Origin: Patescibacteria group bacterium | GTDB taxonomy: Bacteria; Patescibacteriota; WWE3; UBA101185; UBA10185 | DNA: 52,203 nucleotides | Assembly: GCA_016926555.1 (NCBI GenBank) | Contig: JAFGOI010000006.1 | Location: 1 to 52,203, forward strand | Direction: 5' to 3' | Shown: positions 52,051 to 52,203 of the stretch, piece after piece | Position numbering within the stretch: the stretch's first letter is position 1 | Layout: every line of letters begins with the position of its first letter | Position numbers and translations under genes: made by a program | The notes under the pieces: model-generated | Told to the model about the DNA's origin: nothing | What the model saw: the letters and a program-made list of their open reading frames with translations, nothing else | Database searches by the model: none

Positions 52051-52127
52051 CGGGGTGTGGCGCAGATGGCTAGCGCGTACGCATGGGGTGCGTGAGGTCG
52101 CCGGTTCGAGTCCGGCCACCCCGACCA
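52051..52127 (+). tRNA. tRNA-Pro (anticodon GGG)
   Basis: The acceptor CGGGGTG pairs with CACCCCG, followed by A and an encoded CCA. The D-loop has ATGGCTAGCGC. The anticodon loop ATGGGGT gives GGG and resembles the loop of bacterial tRNA-Pro(GGG). The T-arm is GCCGGTTCGAGTCCGGC. All four arms pair and the length is 77 nt. Confidence 0.95.
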
Positions 52128-52129
52128 TG

Positions 52130-52180
52130 GGAAATTCTCGTAAGCTTTGAACGCAAGTGAAAAGTTGACGAGAATTTTCC
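52130..52180. other. Hairpin after tRNA-Pro
   Basis: GGAAATTCTCGT (52130-52141) pairs with ACGAGAATTTTCC (52168-52180) with one bulged T. It begins 3 nt after the tRNA. No T-tract follows, so it may be a processing or weak termination structure. The last 23 bases of the window hold nothing recognisable. Confidence 0.5.
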
Positions 52181-52203
52181 ATATGTTGAAGTTTGCGGGC
52201 CGG

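Noticed and set aside
51997-52182. Minus-strand frame with a VGVAGLEPATS-type segment
   Set aside because: It is the antisense of tRNA-Pro. This phrase is a familiar false protein produced by reading tRNA genes backwards.
1-52203. TGA recoded as glycine, as in some CPR groups
   Set aside because: Many well-recognised proteins, such as the methylase at 13702 and the glycosylase at 1313, end in TGA at the expected C-terminus.

Overview
The window looks like a chromosomal segment of a candidate phyla radiation (Patescibacteria) bacterium. Genes are compact and AT-rich and use the standard code with TGA as stop. Many are small or uncharacterised, and several belong to families I associate with this group: DUF5674, the EF-Tu domain-2-like small protein, a Memo/AMMECR1 fusion and coiled-coil exported proteins. 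I cannot fix the phylum from sequence alone. Most first-of-transcript genes appear to be leaderless: a -10 box (TATAAT-like, often extended as TGnTAnnnT) ends about 5-9 nt before the start codon. Genes inside operons use Shine-Dalgarno sites. I used this regularity to choose many starts.

Region 1 (about 1-18.5 kb) is an accessory or defence region. A Nudix hydrolase and a helix-hairpin-helix DNA glycosylase are divergent from a shared -10 palindrome and lie between two copies of a direct repeat. A long minus-strand operon (12124 down to 2778) encodes a fused HsdM-HsdS type I methylase/specificity protein, HsdR, a DUF2779 double-nuclease protein, an unknown protein and a multi-zinc-ribbon protein. 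A terminator ends it, and a further PIN-like unknown gene follows. On the plus strand a phage-like packaging cassette (ParB-domain DNA methylase, small terminase, large terminase) has no capsid or portal genes. It carries an attenuator-like leader at its left end and a structured, independently promoted RNA candidate at its right end (15610-15748). A PD-(D/E)XK-like nuclease, a DUF5680 protein and a serine recombinase follow, next to a tRNA-Gln gene and a tRNA T-arm-like fragment that may mark an attachment site.

Region 2 (18.6-33 kb) holds small unknown genes, a drug-exporter type ABC transporter with a HAD hydrolase, two peptidases (M29 aminopeptidase and M20C PepD), alanine racemase, several small proteins, a membrane-anchored C39-like peptidase with a repeat-type C-terminus, and an alpha/beta hydrolase.

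Region 3 (33-47 kb) contains a dispersed but complete AmmeMemoRadiSam set (a radical SAM enzyme and a Memo-AMMECR1 fusion, both with N-terminal membrane anchors). It sits near a DsbD/TauE-like membrane protein, a cysteine-motif DUF4405-like membrane protein and a spermidine-synthase-like membrane protein. A Gld-type ABC exporter operon with DUF4340 follows.

Region 4 (46.6-52.2 kb) holds uppS, truB, a 16S rRNA A1408 methyltransferase-like gene (KamB/NpmA type), a membrane-anchored serpin, a CysH-like protein that stops just before the usual catalytic cysteine, and tRNA-Pro(GGG).
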